Positions 16,388 through 26,469 of a stretch of DNA of 64,000 bases are shown here, one piece after another. The position numbers and the translations under genes are program-made. The DNA is from Sphingobacterium sp. JB170 (GTDB lineage: Bacteria > Bacteroidota > Bacteroidia > Sphingobacteriales > Sphingobacteriaceae). Numbering within the stretch: position 1 is the stretch's first letter; every line of letters starts with the position of its first letter. Location of the stretch: the NCBI RefSeq assembly GCF_900163865.1, contig NZ_FUKU01000036.1:1-64000 (forward strand). Direction: 5' to 3'. Below the pieces are notes generated by a model that saw only the letters and a list, made by a program, of their open reading frames with translations, was not told the DNA's origin and ran no database searches.

Positions 16388-19180
16388 TTAATGAGCTTCC
16401 AACCAGTTTTTGCCAGTACCTACTTCAACCTCAATGGGTACTTGTAATGTGATTGCGTTTTGCATCCTTGTTGTTATCAATTCTTTAAATTGTTCAATTT
16501 CTTTCTCTGGAACATCGAATACAAGTTCATCATGCACCTGCATGATCATTTTCCCTTCCATTCCCTTCTCCCGAATATCATTTTGGATATTGATCATCGC
16601 TATTTTGATCAGATCGGCTGCGGACCCTTGAATTGGTGCGTTGATCGCGTTGCGCTCGGCAAAACCACGAACGGTCATATTTGCAGAGTTAATATCCCGC
16701 AGGTAACGACGACGGTTGAGTATCGTCTCTACATACCCTTTCTCTTTTGCCCGCTCGATGACTTGGGACATATAGTTTCGTATTCCGGTATACTGCGCGA
16801 AGTATTGATCAATTATTGCAGCGGCCTCTTTGCGGGCAATGCCGAGACTTTGTGATAATCCGAAGGCCGATTGTCCGTATATGATGCCGAAGTTAACTGC
16901 TTTCGCATTACGACGCTGTTCGGATGTGACTTCCACTAAAGGGATGCCGTAGACGCGTGCTGCTGTCGCACGGTGGATATCGTATCCTTCGCGGAAGGCT
17001 TCGAGCATGTTTTCATCTTTGCTAAGTTCGGCGATGATGCGTAGCTCAATCTGTGAATAATCGGCAGATATCAGAACGTTGCCCGTTGCTCGGGGGATGA
17101 ATGCTTTGCGGACTTCCCTTCCTTTTTCGGTGCGAATAGGGATGTTCTGCAAATTAGGGTTGGTCGAGCTCAGGCGGCCGGTCGCAGCTACCGCCTGGTT
17201 GTAGGAAGTGTGTATAAGGCCTGTCTGGGCATTAATTAGCGAAGGCAGGGCATCTACATAGGTTGATTTTAGTTTCTGCAGCTGACGGTATTCAAGGATG
17301 TCTTGAACGATGTCCGATTTATTTGCAAGTGCAAGAAGCACATCTTCCCCAGTTTTATACTGTCCGGTCTTGGTTTTTTTTGCTTTTGGATCCAGCTTCA
17401 AGTGATCGAATAATACCTCGCCGAGCTGTTTGGGGGAGGCGATGTTAAACGTTACGCCGGCCTTCTCATAGATTGTTTTTTCTAACCTATTAACAGCCTC
17501 GAGCAGTGTTGCAGAAAAGACCTTCAGTGTATTGACATCGATTGTTACCCCGTTTTTCTCTACTTCGGCCAGTACGTATATCAGTGGAAATTCTACCTTT
17601 TGGGCAAGGTCTAGCGTTTGGGTATCATGTAAAAGAGGACGGAACTTCTCCTGTAGTTGCCAGGTGATATCGGCATCTTCTGCCGCATACTCCTTTACTT
17701 TTTGTATTTCAACATCACGCATATTTGATTGGTTCTTACCCTTCGGACCTATGAGTTCGGTGATGGAAACCGGCGTATATCCCAGATACGTTTCCGCCAA
17801 GATATCCATGTTGTGGCGCGTATCCGGGTCTATCAGATAGTGCGCTATCATGGTGTCGAACAGCGGACCCTGTACAGTGATTTGATAACGCGAAAGCAGA
17901 AGAATGTCGTATTTGATGTTTTGACCTATTTTTTCAATTGTTGGGTTTTCTAAAACAGGTTTAAATATGTCGAGTACCTCTTGTGTTTGCTTGCGATCGG
18001 CAGGTGTGGGGACGTAATAAGCAGCTCCTTTTTTATAGCTAAAGGATATACCTACCGCTTCTGCCGAAAGGGCATCGAGTGAGGTTGTCTCAGTGTCGAA
18101 AGCGAAGCTCTTTTGCATTGCGAGCGCATTAGCAAGATCTTGCATCCCTTCAGGGGTGTTCACAAGGGTATATTCGTGCGGTGTGTTGTGGATATTTAAA
18201 GATGCCACTATCGGTTCGCTTGCGGTACTCGTCGTGTCTTGCTGCGCTGGAGTAGCAAAAAGGTCCATTTGCCCGCTATTTGATTTTTGCGCGCCATCTC
18301 CGATCGAAAAGTCTTCGCCGAAAACCCGTTTGCCTAAGGTTCGGAACTCCAATTCTGCAAAAAGAGGCTCGAGCAGTTCCTTGCTTGGATCTTCGATCAG
18401 TAGATCGTCTTCTTGGAGCTCAATGGGAACGTCGAGTTGGATGGTTGCCAGACGCTTCGATATAAGCCCCTGCTCGGCGAAGTTTTCTACATTCTCCTTG
18501 AGTTTGCCTTTAAGCTCGTGACTGTGTGCGATGATTCCCTCGACAGTGGCATACTGTTGAATAAGTTTTTTTGCTGTTTTCTCACCTATACCGGGAATGC
18601 CTGGTATATTATCGACCGCGTCTCCCCACAATCCAAGTATGTCGATGACTTGTTTGACGTCGTTAATGTCCCACTTTTCTAAAATCTCGGGTACACCTTG
18701 CACTTCCGCGCCGTTACCCATTCGAGCGGGTTTGTAGATGAAGATGTTTTCAGAGACAAGCTGGCCGAAATCTTTATCCGGGGTCATGCAATAGACTTGA
18801 AAACCGTCGATTTCAGCTTTCTTTGCGAGCGTACCGATGATGTCATCTGCCTCAAAGCCATCCATGGTGATAATAGGGATGTTAAAGCCTGTTATAAGTT
18901 TAAAAATATAGGGTATTGCCGTGGATAGATCTTCGGGCATTTTCTCGCGATTGGCTTTGTAGGCTTCAAATTCCAGGTGTCTATTTGTCGGTGCTGCAGT
19001 ATCGAAAACGACAGCCAAATGTGTTGGCTGTTGATTTTTGAGTATCTCCAACAAGGTGTTGGTAAAACCCATAATCGCGCCCGTGTTCAGCCCGTAAGAC
19101 GTTAGGCGCGGGACTTTGTTTAGTGCAAAGTAGGCTCTATAGATTAAGGCCATGCCATCTAGAAGGAAAAGTTTTTTCAC
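16388..19180 (-). CDS. polA: DNA polymerase I
   Basis: A 930-residue family A polymerase for Okazaki fragment processing and repair. The 5' nuclease domain covers about residues 1-290. The 3'-5' exonuclease domain (about 340-530) keeps its metal ligands: FDTETTSLD, GQNIKYD and YAAEDADIT, so proofreading is expected. The polymerase domain has motif A (DYSQIELR, near 706), motif B (RRNAKAVNFGIIYG, near 763) and motif C (QVHDELVF, near 882). The start codon is GTG (minus strand of 19178-19180), supported by the conserved KKLFLLDGMALIYRAY beginning. Confidence 0.96.
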   Translation of the reverse strand: MKKLFLLDGMALIYRAYFALNKVPRLTSYGLNTGAIMGFTNTLLEILKNQQPTHLAVVFDTAAPTNRHLEFEAYKANREKMPEDLSTAIPYIFKLITGFNIPIITMDGFEADDIIGTLAKKAEIDGFQVYCMTPDKDFGQLVSENIFIYKPARMGNGAEVQGVPEILEKWDINDVKQVIDILGLWGDAVDNIPGIPGIGEKTAKKLIQQYATVEGIIAHSHELKGKLKENVENFAEQGLISKRLATIQLDVPIELQEDDLLIEDPSKELLEPLFAELEFRTLGKRVFGEDFSIGDGAQKSNSGQMDLFATPAQQDTTSTASEPIVASLNIHNTPHEYTLVNTPEGMQDLANALAMQKSFAFDTETTSLDALSAEAVGISFSYKKGAAYYVPTPADRKQTQEVLDIFKPVLENPTIEKIGQNIKYDILLLSRYQITVQGPLFDTMIAHYLIDPDTRHNMDILAETYLGYTPVSITELIGPKGKNQSNMRDVEIQKVKEYAAEDADITWQLQEKFRPLLHDTQTLDLAQKVEFPLIYVLAEVEKNGVTIDVNTLKVFSATLLEAVNRLEKTIYEKAGVTFNIASPKQLGEVLFDHLKLDPKAKKTKTGQYKTGEDVLLALANKSDIVQDILEYRQLQKLKSTYVDALPSLINAQTGLIHTSYNQAVAATGRLSSTNPNLQNIPIRTEKGREVRKAFIPRATGNVLISADYSQIELRIIAELSKDENMLEAFREGYDIHRATAARVYGIPLVEVTSEQRRNAKAVNFGIIYGQSAFGLSQSLGIARKEAAAIIDQYFAQYTGIRNYMSQVIERAKEKGYVETILNRRRYLRDINSANMTVRGFAERNAINAPIQGSAADLIKIAMINIQNDIREKGMEGKMIMQVHDELVFDVPEKEIEQFKELITTRMQNAITLQVPIEVEVGTGKNWLEAH

Positions 19181-19206
19181 CTATGTATAGTTTTAATTCT
19201 CTCTTA

Positions 19207-19214
19207 CAAAGGTA
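19207..19214 (-). promoter_or_regulatory. -7 promoter element of polA
   Basis: Minus-strand TACCTTTG, a perfect TAnnTTTG match, lies 26 nt before the GTG start of polA. Confidence 0.6.
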
Positions 19215-19341
19215 GAAAAATAACCATTTTCTGGCTTAGCGCGAAACGGAAAAATTTAAAAGGTGGCGTAGTAGTACTGGTGGGCGCTAAATTATTTTCA
19301 AACAAGGCAGCGAAGTCATCTTTATTTACGATTTTTGTAAT

Positions 19342-20262
19342 ATGAGGGGATTGGTTACTAAATCTACGGGCAGCTGGTATACCGTGCAGGATGAGGAGGG
19401 TCGGTATGTTGAATGTCGTATTAAAGGTAAGTTTCGTACTAAAGGTATTCGGACGACGAATCCGATCGCTGTAGGTGATTGGGTGGACTTCCAAATGGAG
19501 CCTGACCAGGACTCTGCCGTTATTATTTCCTTGGAACCTCGACGCAACTACATCATCCGTAAATCCATCAATTTGTCGAAGCAGACGCAGATCATTGGGG
19601 CAAACCTCGATCAAGCGATACTGATTGTGACCTTAGCCTCGCCCCCGACGTCTCTAGGATTCATTGACCGGTTTTTAGTGACGGCTGAAGCTTACGATAT
19701 CCCCGCAATTTTGGTGTTTAATAAACTGGATTTATTTTCTGCGGAGGGTCTTGAGATCTTGGCAGCTTATATGGACCTATACGAACAAATAGGCTACCTT
19801 TGTTATGCCGTGTCCGCACAGCAAGGAGAGGGCATGGATGAGGTTCGCACGTTGCTCAGGGATAAAACCACGTTGGTTTCGGGCCATTCGGGCGTAGGCA
19901 AGTCGACATTCGTGAATTCGGTATCTCCGGGAACTGCATTGCGTACTGGTGCGATTTCTGACTGGTCGGATAAGGGGAAGCACACTACGACGTTTGCAGA
20001 GATGATTGACCTTCCCTTTGGCGGTAAGATTATTGACACTCCCGGTATTCGAGAGTTGGGTATTGTCGATATTGAGAAACAGGAGCTATCGCACTTTTTC
20101 CCCGAGATGCGTGAACGAATGAATACGTGCCGTTTTAATAACTGCCGTCATATTAATGAACCGGGTTGCGCGATTCTTCACGCCCTCGAGGGGGGGGAGA
20201 TCGAGCCATCACGCTACGATAGTTATATAAGCATATACAATAATCAGGATACGCGCAACTAG
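19342..20262 (+). CDS. rsgA: ribosome small-subunit-dependent GTPase A
   Basis: A 306-residue circularly permuted GTPase that acts in 30S subunit maturation. An OB-fold comes first (about 1-70). The G motifs then appear in permuted order: NKLD (G4, near 132), GHSGVGKST (G1, near 180) and DTPGIREL (G3, near 232). The C-terminal zinc site is C.FNNC.H....C (near 262-280). The start is preceded by GATTTTTG, one mismatch from the -7 consensus, 4 nt before the ATG. Divergent from polA. Confidence 0.94.
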   Translation: MRGLVTKSTGSWYTVQDEEGRYVECRIKGKFRTKGIRTTNPIAVGDWVDFQMEPDQDSAVIISLEPRRNYIIRKSINLSKQTQIIGANLDQAILIVTLASPPTSLGFIDRFLVTAEAYDIPAILVFNKLDLFSAEGLEILAAYMDLYEQIGYLCYAVSAQQGEGMDEVRTLLRDKTTLVSGHSGVGKSTFVNSVSPGTALRTGAISDWSDKGKHTTTFAEMIDLPFGGKIIDTPGIRELGIVDIEKQELSHFFPEMRERMNTCRFNNCRHINEPGCAILHALEGGEIEPSRYDSYISIYNNQDTRN

Positions 20263-20306
20263 AATGAGCGCTTTGTCATCTGGTTCGCACCCTCAATCCT
20301 GCAGGA

Positions 20307-21179
20307 TTACAATTCTAAATTTTCGCTCGCGATCAACTCTCCCTGAAGGGTTGTAAAAAGCATTTTATATTTGCCTGGACAAGCCTTAAAGGCTCCCTGG
20401 GACACGGGAGAGGGGCCAAGGAGCGTATAGAAAAATAACTCCTGTTCGTTTTGCTCTTCTTTGTAGACTTTCAGTAAGTAATAACCAGCATTGTCGATTA
20501 TAGATTTGGGTACCACGTAGTCGTGATAAATTTCCTGGACGCCCGCCGGGCAGCTGGGTAGTTTTAAATTCGTGAGTGTATATCCGTAATCTTGAAAAGT
20601 TTTAGCATTTTGTTGCACAAATTTTTCTACGGTCTTAGTGCTTTCTCCTTCGGGTAATATTTTGATAATCGATAGATATTTCTCCGCGACACCCTTATTA
20701 TACATCGGAATAATGGCATGGTATATCTTCTGCCTGTGGTGCATTAGGGTTTGGGAATACCATTTAGCGTGGTCCGCCGAGTTCAATTGAAATTTGGTTA
20801 AATCGAGTAGGTTTTGACTTTTTCCATTACCGGCATTAATTAATGCAGCCATTCCATATTTTGAGTCGTGATCGTCGGTAAAAAGCACTGCGTATGTTTT
20901 TTTGTCGTAACCGAGTTTTTGGAACAGCTTAACGTACCGGCGTGTCGGCGGATTATTTGTCAGGTGACTTTGGTGCCCTTCCCACATTTGGTCTCCAGCG
21001 TACGGTCCCATGTAAATGGATAGCTTCTCTTGGATACTATGGAAGTTATCTTCGCCTTTAACAATGTAACTATTTGGGACTGTTTGATAGCTGCGGCAAC
21101 CCGTTAAAATTAATAGACAGATTGCGAGTAATAATACGTTGATATGGGGCTTAGTGCCAATGTTATTAGGGTGTTGCAT
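20307..21179 (-). CDS. lipoprotein of unknown function
   Basis: A 290-residue protein with a lipoprotein signal peptide (hydrophobic run 14-26, lipobox LTGC near residue 28). No domain was recognised in the mature part, which mixes short strands and helices. It may be attached to the outer membrane. It lies downstream of the susC-susD operon on the same strand, but a hairpin terminator (21363-21397) separates them, so a shared job is not supported. Only 44 bases separate its end from the converging rsgA. Confidence 0.65.
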   Translation of the reverse strand: MQHPNNIGTKPHINVLLLAICLLILTGCRSYQTVPNSYIVKGEDNFHSIQEKLSIYMGPYAGDQMWEGHQSHLTNNPPTRRYVKLFQKLGYDKKTYAVLFTDDHDSKYGMAALINAGNGKSQNLLDLTKFQLNSADHAKWYSQTLMHHRQKIYHAIIPMYNKGVAEKYLSIIKILPEGESTKTVEKFVQQNAKTFQDYGYTLTNLKLPSCPAGVQEIYHDYVVPKSIIDNAGYYLLKVYKEEQNEQELFFYTLLGPSPVSQGAFKACPGKYKMLFTTLQGELIASENLEL

Positions 21180-21362
21180 CGGATTATAATTAAATTATTA
21201 TTGCTAATCACGATAGTGAATAGGATTTAAATATAATAAAATTGATTAATTTATGGTCTTTAAACGCAGTAATTGTGGCAGTACACCCATACCGCGTCGT
21301 ATCTAAATTTGAAAAAGAGATTTGGTTGAAGCGGATCGATATTTCAGCGGATTGATAAAATA

Positions 21363-21397
21363 AAAAAGGTTATCCGCAACAATCGGATAACCTTTTT
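21363..21397 (-). terminator. terminator of the susC-susD operon
   Basis: A perfect 14-bp inverted repeat (AAAAAGGTTATCCG / CGGATAACCTTTTT) with a 7-nt loop lies 20 bases after the SusD stop codon. The A-rich end of the arm provides the T-tract on the minus strand. Confidence 0.85.
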
Positions 21398-21417
21398 CGA
21401 ATTTAAAAACAGGCTTT

Positions 21418-23187
21418 TTAGTTCCAGTTAGGGTTTTGTTTAATATTATCGTTTTTGGTGATTGCTGTTGCGGGAATCGGATATAAGTTTTGACGACCAT
21501 CCGCATACCAAGTTCTTTTTTGCGCTTTGAACCATTCTAAATGCTTATCGGGGGTGAGTGTTTGAAAATTTGTTGATTTTCCTCCGATAGGTACTTTTGC
21601 GACGCCCGCGGGAACATTAATTGAGGGTTCTGATTGATTACCATCGTAAAAAACTACGTCCATAGTGCCATTCTGATCTAAATCAACCAATTTATTTAAT
21701 GCAGGGACGTAAATTCCAGACCATTCCATACTCGCCATAAGTTCTCCGCGATTCCAGCGTCTTAGATCGTTAAAACGGAAACCTTCCAATGCAAGTTCCA
21801 CCTGGCGTTCGCGTCGTACTTCAAGAATTACCGCGTCGTCCACTTGTGGAAAGAATGTTTGTTGCAGGTAAGTGTCGACAGCCGTCGGAAGGGTGTTTAT
21901 CCCGCCTGTTACACCTGATCTCGATCTTAAAGCGCCAATTGTATTTTTCCAGTCGGCAGCCGTCAGTGTGCCCATTTCAGCTTTCGCTTCGGCATAATTT
22001 AGTAGTACCTCAGCATACCTCATCAGAGGTACCGCGTTGGTGTTATAGGCTCCATTGTCGAAATAACTGTCGTCCAAAGTATATTTAATCGGCTGATATC
22101 CGGTATACGTGTGGCTGGCGAAGTTCGGCGGAGAGGGCACTCCGTTTCTTGTATAACCTGGAGTGCGAATTAACTGTGCAAGTCGCGTGTCACGCCCGGC
22201 GCACTCCTCATAGAATATTTCCGTTTTATAATTCGGGCGATTTGTGTAAGGGGTACCATCGCTATTTAAGATAGTATTGATAAAAGGGCGCACAAGACCG
22301 TAACGGGGTCCATATGTCGCAGAAGTCCACCACCAGTTCGCATCGTTTAATATAGCGAGCTCTTTGTTAAACGCTACAGCGAGCATCACCTCCGAGGTTA
22401 CCGGAGCGTCACTTATGAATAGCTGGCGCTGGGATAGCGCTGTGCCTTGCGCAGTGTATAATGTATGTGGACCATTGTTCATCAGCTCTTGCCCCGCATC
22501 AACCACATGTTGAAGGTATTCGTCTGCCGTATTCTGTAAACCTAGCTCGGCATGGTATTTTCGGTAAGTACCCTCAAATAGCGCAATCCTAGTTTTTAAC
22601 CCTAAAGCAGTCCACTTTGTAATAGTGGTTCCCTCGGAGCTCGTTGCATTGATGTTGTTATACGCAAAGTCTAGATCCTCCATTATCTTCTCCATGATAA
22701 GCGTGCGCGAGTCACGGGGCGCGTATAGCGCTTCATCGTCTGTCGCTAATGGCTTATCGATCCAAGGAACATCGCCGAAACGAGTAATCTTATCGTAATA
22801 GAACCATGCGCGGAAGAAGCGAGCGATACCGATATAATCATTTTTTACTTCTTCACTTAGGTTCGGACTAGTACAGTTAGCAATAAAGTGATTGATATTT
22901 CTTAGTGACGACCAATCCCATCCACCACTGGTTTCAGCCGAATAAGCCCCATCTACTAAGAAGTCGTTCAGGCTATTTACTGCGCCGTAATCAGCCATAG
23001 CATCTCCTTTAAACGCATTGGATGCCGAGGTGATGTCATCATAGAAGGAATAACTGTATGTTTTTAATCCGTTTTCGGTCCCGAAAATGTCATCGGCCGT
23101 AGCAGACGCTTGAGGTGTTTCGTCTAGTTCACAAGCGGAAAAAAGACTTAGCAATAGTCCCAGAGTAACCCAAATATTTCTTTTCAT
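21418..23187 (-). CDS. RagB/SusD-family nutrient-binding lipoprotein
   Basis: A 589-residue surface lipoprotein that caps its SusC partner and binds the nutrient. Signal peptide with lipobox FSAC near residue 19. The SusD-like N-terminal helical region (about 70-250, with FRAWFYYDKITRFGDVPW) and the RagB/SusD C-terminal region (about 300-589, with RYAEVLLNYAEAKAE and ERQVELALEGFRFNDLRRW) are both clear and full length. It follows susC by 11 bases. No glycoside hydrolase or sensor is in the operon, so the substrate cannot be predicted. Confidence 0.93.
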   Translation of the reverse strand: MKRNIWVTLGLLLSLFSACELDETPQASATADDIFGTENGLKTYSYSFYDDITSASNAFKGDAMADYGAVNSLNDFLVDGAYSAETSGGWDWSSLRNINHFIANCTSPNLSEEVKNDYIGIARFFRAWFYYDKITRFGDVPWIDKPLATDDEALYAPRDSRTLIMEKIMEDLDFAYNNINATSSEGTTITKWTALGLKTRIALFEGTYRKYHAELGLQNTADEYLQHVVDAGQELMNNGPHTLYTAQGTALSQRQLFISDAPVTSEVMLAVAFNKELAILNDANWWWTSATYGPRYGLVRPFINTILNSDGTPYTNRPNYKTEIFYEECAGRDTRLAQLIRTPGYTRNGVPSPPNFASHTYTGYQPIKYTLDDSYFDNGAYNTNAVPLMRYAEVLLNYAEAKAEMGTLTAADWKNTIGALRSRSGVTGGINTLPTAVDTYLQQTFFPQVDDAVILEVRRERQVELALEGFRFNDLRRWNRGELMASMEWSGIYVPALNKLVDLDQNGTMDVVFYDGNQSEPSINVPAGVAKVPIGGKSTNFQTLTPDKHLEWFKAQKRTWYADGRQNLYPIPATAITKNDNIKQNPNWN

Positions 23188-23198
23188 CTTTTTTCTTT

Positions 23199-26100
23199 TT
23201 AAAAGTTAATGGATAAGTTAAAACTAAAACTTCGCATGGTAGGGTAGTTGAAGCCATCTCCCTGTCCATCGCTAATATCGGGATCGGAGGATCCGATGTT
23301 TGCCACGTCGATATCTTTGGTGTTTTTGTAAAGTGGCGACCAAGTAAAAAGGTTTTCAGCGGATAGTCCTGCACGAAGGCCTTGTAGACCTAGTTTAGTT
23401 ATCATCGTTTTAGGAAAATTATAGCCAATCTGTAGGTTCTTAAGGCGTAAATACGCCGCATTTTGTAAGTAGCGCGACTGCGTAGTTTGCTTTAGGGATT
23501 GGTTATAACCTGCATAGCGTGGGAAGTAGGCATCCGTGTTATCTTCCGTCCAATAGTTGTTTAGATGCCATGTCGGCAAATTGTTATACGGCCTATTATA
23601 TTGCCCCCAGAAGATGGACTCGTTACTAGGGTACCAATCTTGTTTCCCAACCCCTTGTAGAAAAGCCGAGAGGTATACGTTGCTATAGTCTAGGTTCAGA
23701 TTAAACCCATAAATATAGCGCGGTTCTTCGTTGCCAATTATAGATAAATCCCCGTGATTATTGAGCGTGTTGTTACCGTAGTCGATCGCGCCATTGCCAT
23801 CTAGGTCGGTAAAACGAACATCCCCTGGGTACACCGTTCCTGCGTTTGATGATTTTATTAAAGTTTGGGAAGCTGCGGCGTCAATTTCTTCTTGGTTTTG
23901 AAAGAGACCTTGGGTGACATATCCCCAAATTTCTCCAACGCGCTGACCATCGTAATAGTCGTCGAGGTTTCCAATAGCATTATTGTATTTATCAATTGTC
24001 GATCGGTAATCGGCCAACGTTGCCCGAACCCCCCAGTTAAGCGGCTTTCCTGCAACATCAAAGTTATCTTTATAGGCTACCGAAAGCTCAAAGCCGCGTG
24101 TAGTCATATCTGCATAGTTTCCTTTAGGGGGTTCCGCGCCAAACACGTCAGGAAGAGTTTGGCCCAGCGTGTACATATTTAATGTTTCGCGGCTATAGAT
24201 ATCGGCAGTAAATGTAAGGCGGTTATTTAGTGCGCCAATGTCGATACCAAAATTTGTTGTGCGCGCGGTTTCCCAAGTTAAATTGTCAGGAATCACCTTC
24301 GGAGCACTCGTAGTAGGGTTTTTAGCACCATTTAATACCCTTTTGGAGATTGCAATTGCATATAGATCGAGGAAAGAATAAGGGGCAATATTTCCATTGC
24401 CTAAGGATCCGTACGACCCGCGTAGCTTTAAATCTGAAATCGCCGAGGGACTGACATTCCAGAAAGGTTCTTGTGAAATACGCCATCCTGCAGATACCGA
24501 AGGAAAGAATGCCCACTGTTCGCCTGTGGGAAATTTAGAAGATCCATCATAGCGCCCATTAACTTCAAAGAGGTACCTGTCTTTGTAAATGTAGTTCGCC
24601 CGAAAGAAGACACCGGCCAGACGATAGCGGTTATATTTAGCCGTCGCTGTTACCGATTCACCGAGGGCAAGGTTTAAGTTTTCAGTATCGTCCGTCAATA
24701 AACCATTTTTAGTGATTTCGGTGTTATTATACGTCTGCTGCTCGTAATTGTAGCCTAGTAGTCCTTTAAAATAATGATCTTGATTGAATGTGTTTTCATA
24801 TTCGGCATATAGGTTGGTAAGCAGGTGTTTGTAGGTTTCCGATATGTCTCGTATGTTGTCGTTCATGCTGGTTTCTAACCGAAGTTCTTCACCGTCTTTT
24901 ACGCTGTAAGGGACTGGAACACGAATTCTGGAACTTCCGATATTTCGGTTGCGGAAAGTGAAATCTCCCTTAACGCGAAACGTATTGTTAAAAAAGTTTG
25001 TTTCAAATGACGTGGTGTTTCGAAGATTAACATCTTCAGAGTCGGTGCCATTTTTTCCGTAAATAAAATCTCCTAGCGTATATGCGGCCGAGTAGGAGAA
25101 TGTACCATCGGGATTGTATATTGGCGAGGAGGGGTGCCCTTCATCGGCTATATTACGCCAAATGTTACCGCCTTCTCCTGCCGTGGAGGGGTCGTGATAG
25201 TTTATCGATGAATAGTCAATATTGTTACTCACGCGTAACCAATCAGTCACTTGTAGGGAAGCCTTTGCTCGTGTGTTATAACTTTTGTAAGTATCGGTAT
25301 TAAAACGATACATACCTTTGTTATCGTAGAACCGTCCGGATATGTAATAATCGAGTTTCTTTTCGTTACCGCTTATTGAAAGATTATGGTCTTGCACGAA
25401 AGTATTGTCTTTAATCAACGCGCCGTAATAATCTTCATTACCGTAATAAACGTAGGTGCCATCATCGGCGATAGTGACAGGTTCATTTATTCCTTGTTCT
25501 TTGCGGCGTTTAAATTCTTCGAGCCAATCCAACGTAAAGATTTGCGTCTTGTTTAATTTGCTAGGCACCGACGAGTAGTTGTTCCACGCATTATATGCCT
25601 CGTAAAAGCGTTCGGCATAGGTGTATCCATCGGTGACAAAATCAGGGAGCGTCGTTGGGTTTTGTGTCGTTAAACTTCCTGAATAAGTGATTGAGGCTTT
25701 GCCTTGTTTGGCTCGCTTGGTGGTGATTAACACCACTCCGAATGTGCCTCTAGAACCATAGACTGCCGCGGAGGAAGCGTCTTTTAGTACCGATACAGAC
25801 TCGATGTCGTTCGGGTTTAAAGACTGCGGGTCTCCTTCGACGCCATCAATGAGGATTAAGGCGCTCCCTCCCTGTCCGATTGACGTTGTACCCCGAATGT
25901 TAAAGCTGGGCGAACGTGAGGGCTTGCCATCGGCCGGTGTGATGTTCAAATTGGGTACTGTACCCTGAAGCATTTGTGCGGTATTCGCTAGGGCTCTTCC
26001 TTCGAATACTTCACTGCCGACCTGATCTACGGCTCCTGTTAAATTTGCTTTCTTCTGTGTTCCGTAACCCACGACCACGACCTCGTCCAATATCGCCTCT

Positions 26101-26438
26101 TGATCGGTTAAGGTGATTTGAAGATTAGTTTGTCCTGTGTATTGAACGGTTGCAGTTTGGAAGCCGATAAAACTAATGGCTAAGTTGTCTCCGTTATGGA
26201 CGGCAATGGTGAATAACCCTTGCTCGCTCGTTTGAGAAGCTTGTTGCGAACGGACGTTTGTTACTGTTACGCCCGATAAGGGAGCCCCATTTTTGTCGGT
26301 AACTGTTCCTGTAATTTCTTGCTGCGCGAGACTTTTCGAAGCTGTCGTTGGGGGCGCCATCGACAGCGCTTGAGACACGATCGGTGAAAATGTTAAGGAC
26401 AGTGCGAAGCAAATGATTTGTTTGGATCTTTGATTCAT
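23199..26438 (-). CDS. SusC/RagA-family TonB-dependent receptor
   Basis: A 1079-residue outer-membrane importer. Signal peptide (about 1-38), carboxypeptidase-like regulatory domain (about 42-115, EITGTVTDKNGAPLSGV), TonB box and plug (about 118-235, EVVVVGYGTQKKANLTGAV and the RGTTSIGQGGSALILIDG segment), and a 22-strand barrel ending in an aromatic-rich C-terminus. It forms a complex with the SusD protein encoded 11 bases downstream. There is no N-terminal anti-sigma-binding (STN) extension, so control by an ECF sigma/anti-sigma pair is not expected. Confidence 0.94.
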   Translation of the reverse strand: MNQRSKQIICFALSLTFSPIVSQALSMAPPTTASKSLAQQEITGTVTDKNGAPLSGVTVTNVRSQQASQTSEQGLFTIAVHNGDNLAISFIGFQTATVQYTGQTNLQITLTDQEAILDEVVVVGYGTQKKANLTGAVDQVGSEVFEGRALANTAQMLQGTVPNLNITPADGKPSRSPSFNIRGTTSIGQGGSALILIDGVEGDPQSLNPNDIESVSVLKDASSAAVYGSRGTFGVVLITTKRAKQGKASITYSGSLTTQNPTTLPDFVTDGYTYAERFYEAYNAWNNYSSVPSKLNKTQIFTLDWLEEFKRRKEQGINEPVTIADDGTYVYYGNEDYYGALIKDNTFVQDHNLSISGNEKKLDYYISGRFYDNKGMYRFNTDTYKSYNTRAKASLQVTDWLRVSNNIDYSSINYHDPSTAGEGGNIWRNIADEGHPSSPIYNPDGTFSYSAAYTLGDFIYGKNGTDSEDVNLRNTTSFETNFFNNTFRVKGDFTFRNRNIGSSRIRVPVPYSVKDGEELRLETSMNDNIRDISETYKHLLTNLYAEYENTFNQDHYFKGLLGYNYEQQTYNNTEITKNGLLTDDTENLNLALGESVTATAKYNRYRLAGVFFRANYIYKDRYLFEVNGRYDGSSKFPTGEQWAFFPSVSAGWRISQEPFWNVSPSAISDLKLRGSYGSLGNGNIAPYSFLDLYAIAISKRVLNGAKNPTTSAPKVIPDNLTWETARTTNFGIDIGALNNRLTFTADIYSRETLNMYTLGQTLPDVFGAEPPKGNYADMTTRGFELSVAYKDNFDVAGKPLNWGVRATLADYRSTIDKYNNAIGNLDDYYDGQRVGEIWGYVTQGLFQNQEEIDAAASQTLIKSSNAGTVYPGDVRFTDLDGNGAIDYGNNTLNNHGDLSIIGNEEPRYIYGFNLNLDYSNVYLSAFLQGVGKQDWYPSNESIFWGQYNRPYNNLPTWHLNNYWTEDNTDAYFPRYAGYNQSLKQTTQSRYLQNAAYLRLKNLQIGYNFPKTMITKLGLQGLRAGLSAENLFTWSPLYKNTKDIDVANIGSSDPDISDGQGDGFNYPTMRSFSFNLSINF

Positions 26439-26461
26439 ATATACTTCAGTTTAGTTGTGCG

Positions 26462-26469
26462 CAAATGTA
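26462..26469 (-). promoter_or_regulatory. -7 promoter element of the susC-susD operon
   Basis: Minus-strand TACATTTG, a TAnnTTTG match, ends 23 nt before the susC ATG. Confidence 0.6.

Noticed and set aside
16460..18521. Several open frames of 60-142 codons opposite polA
   Set aside because: All are antisense to the conserved polymerase domains and resemble no family.
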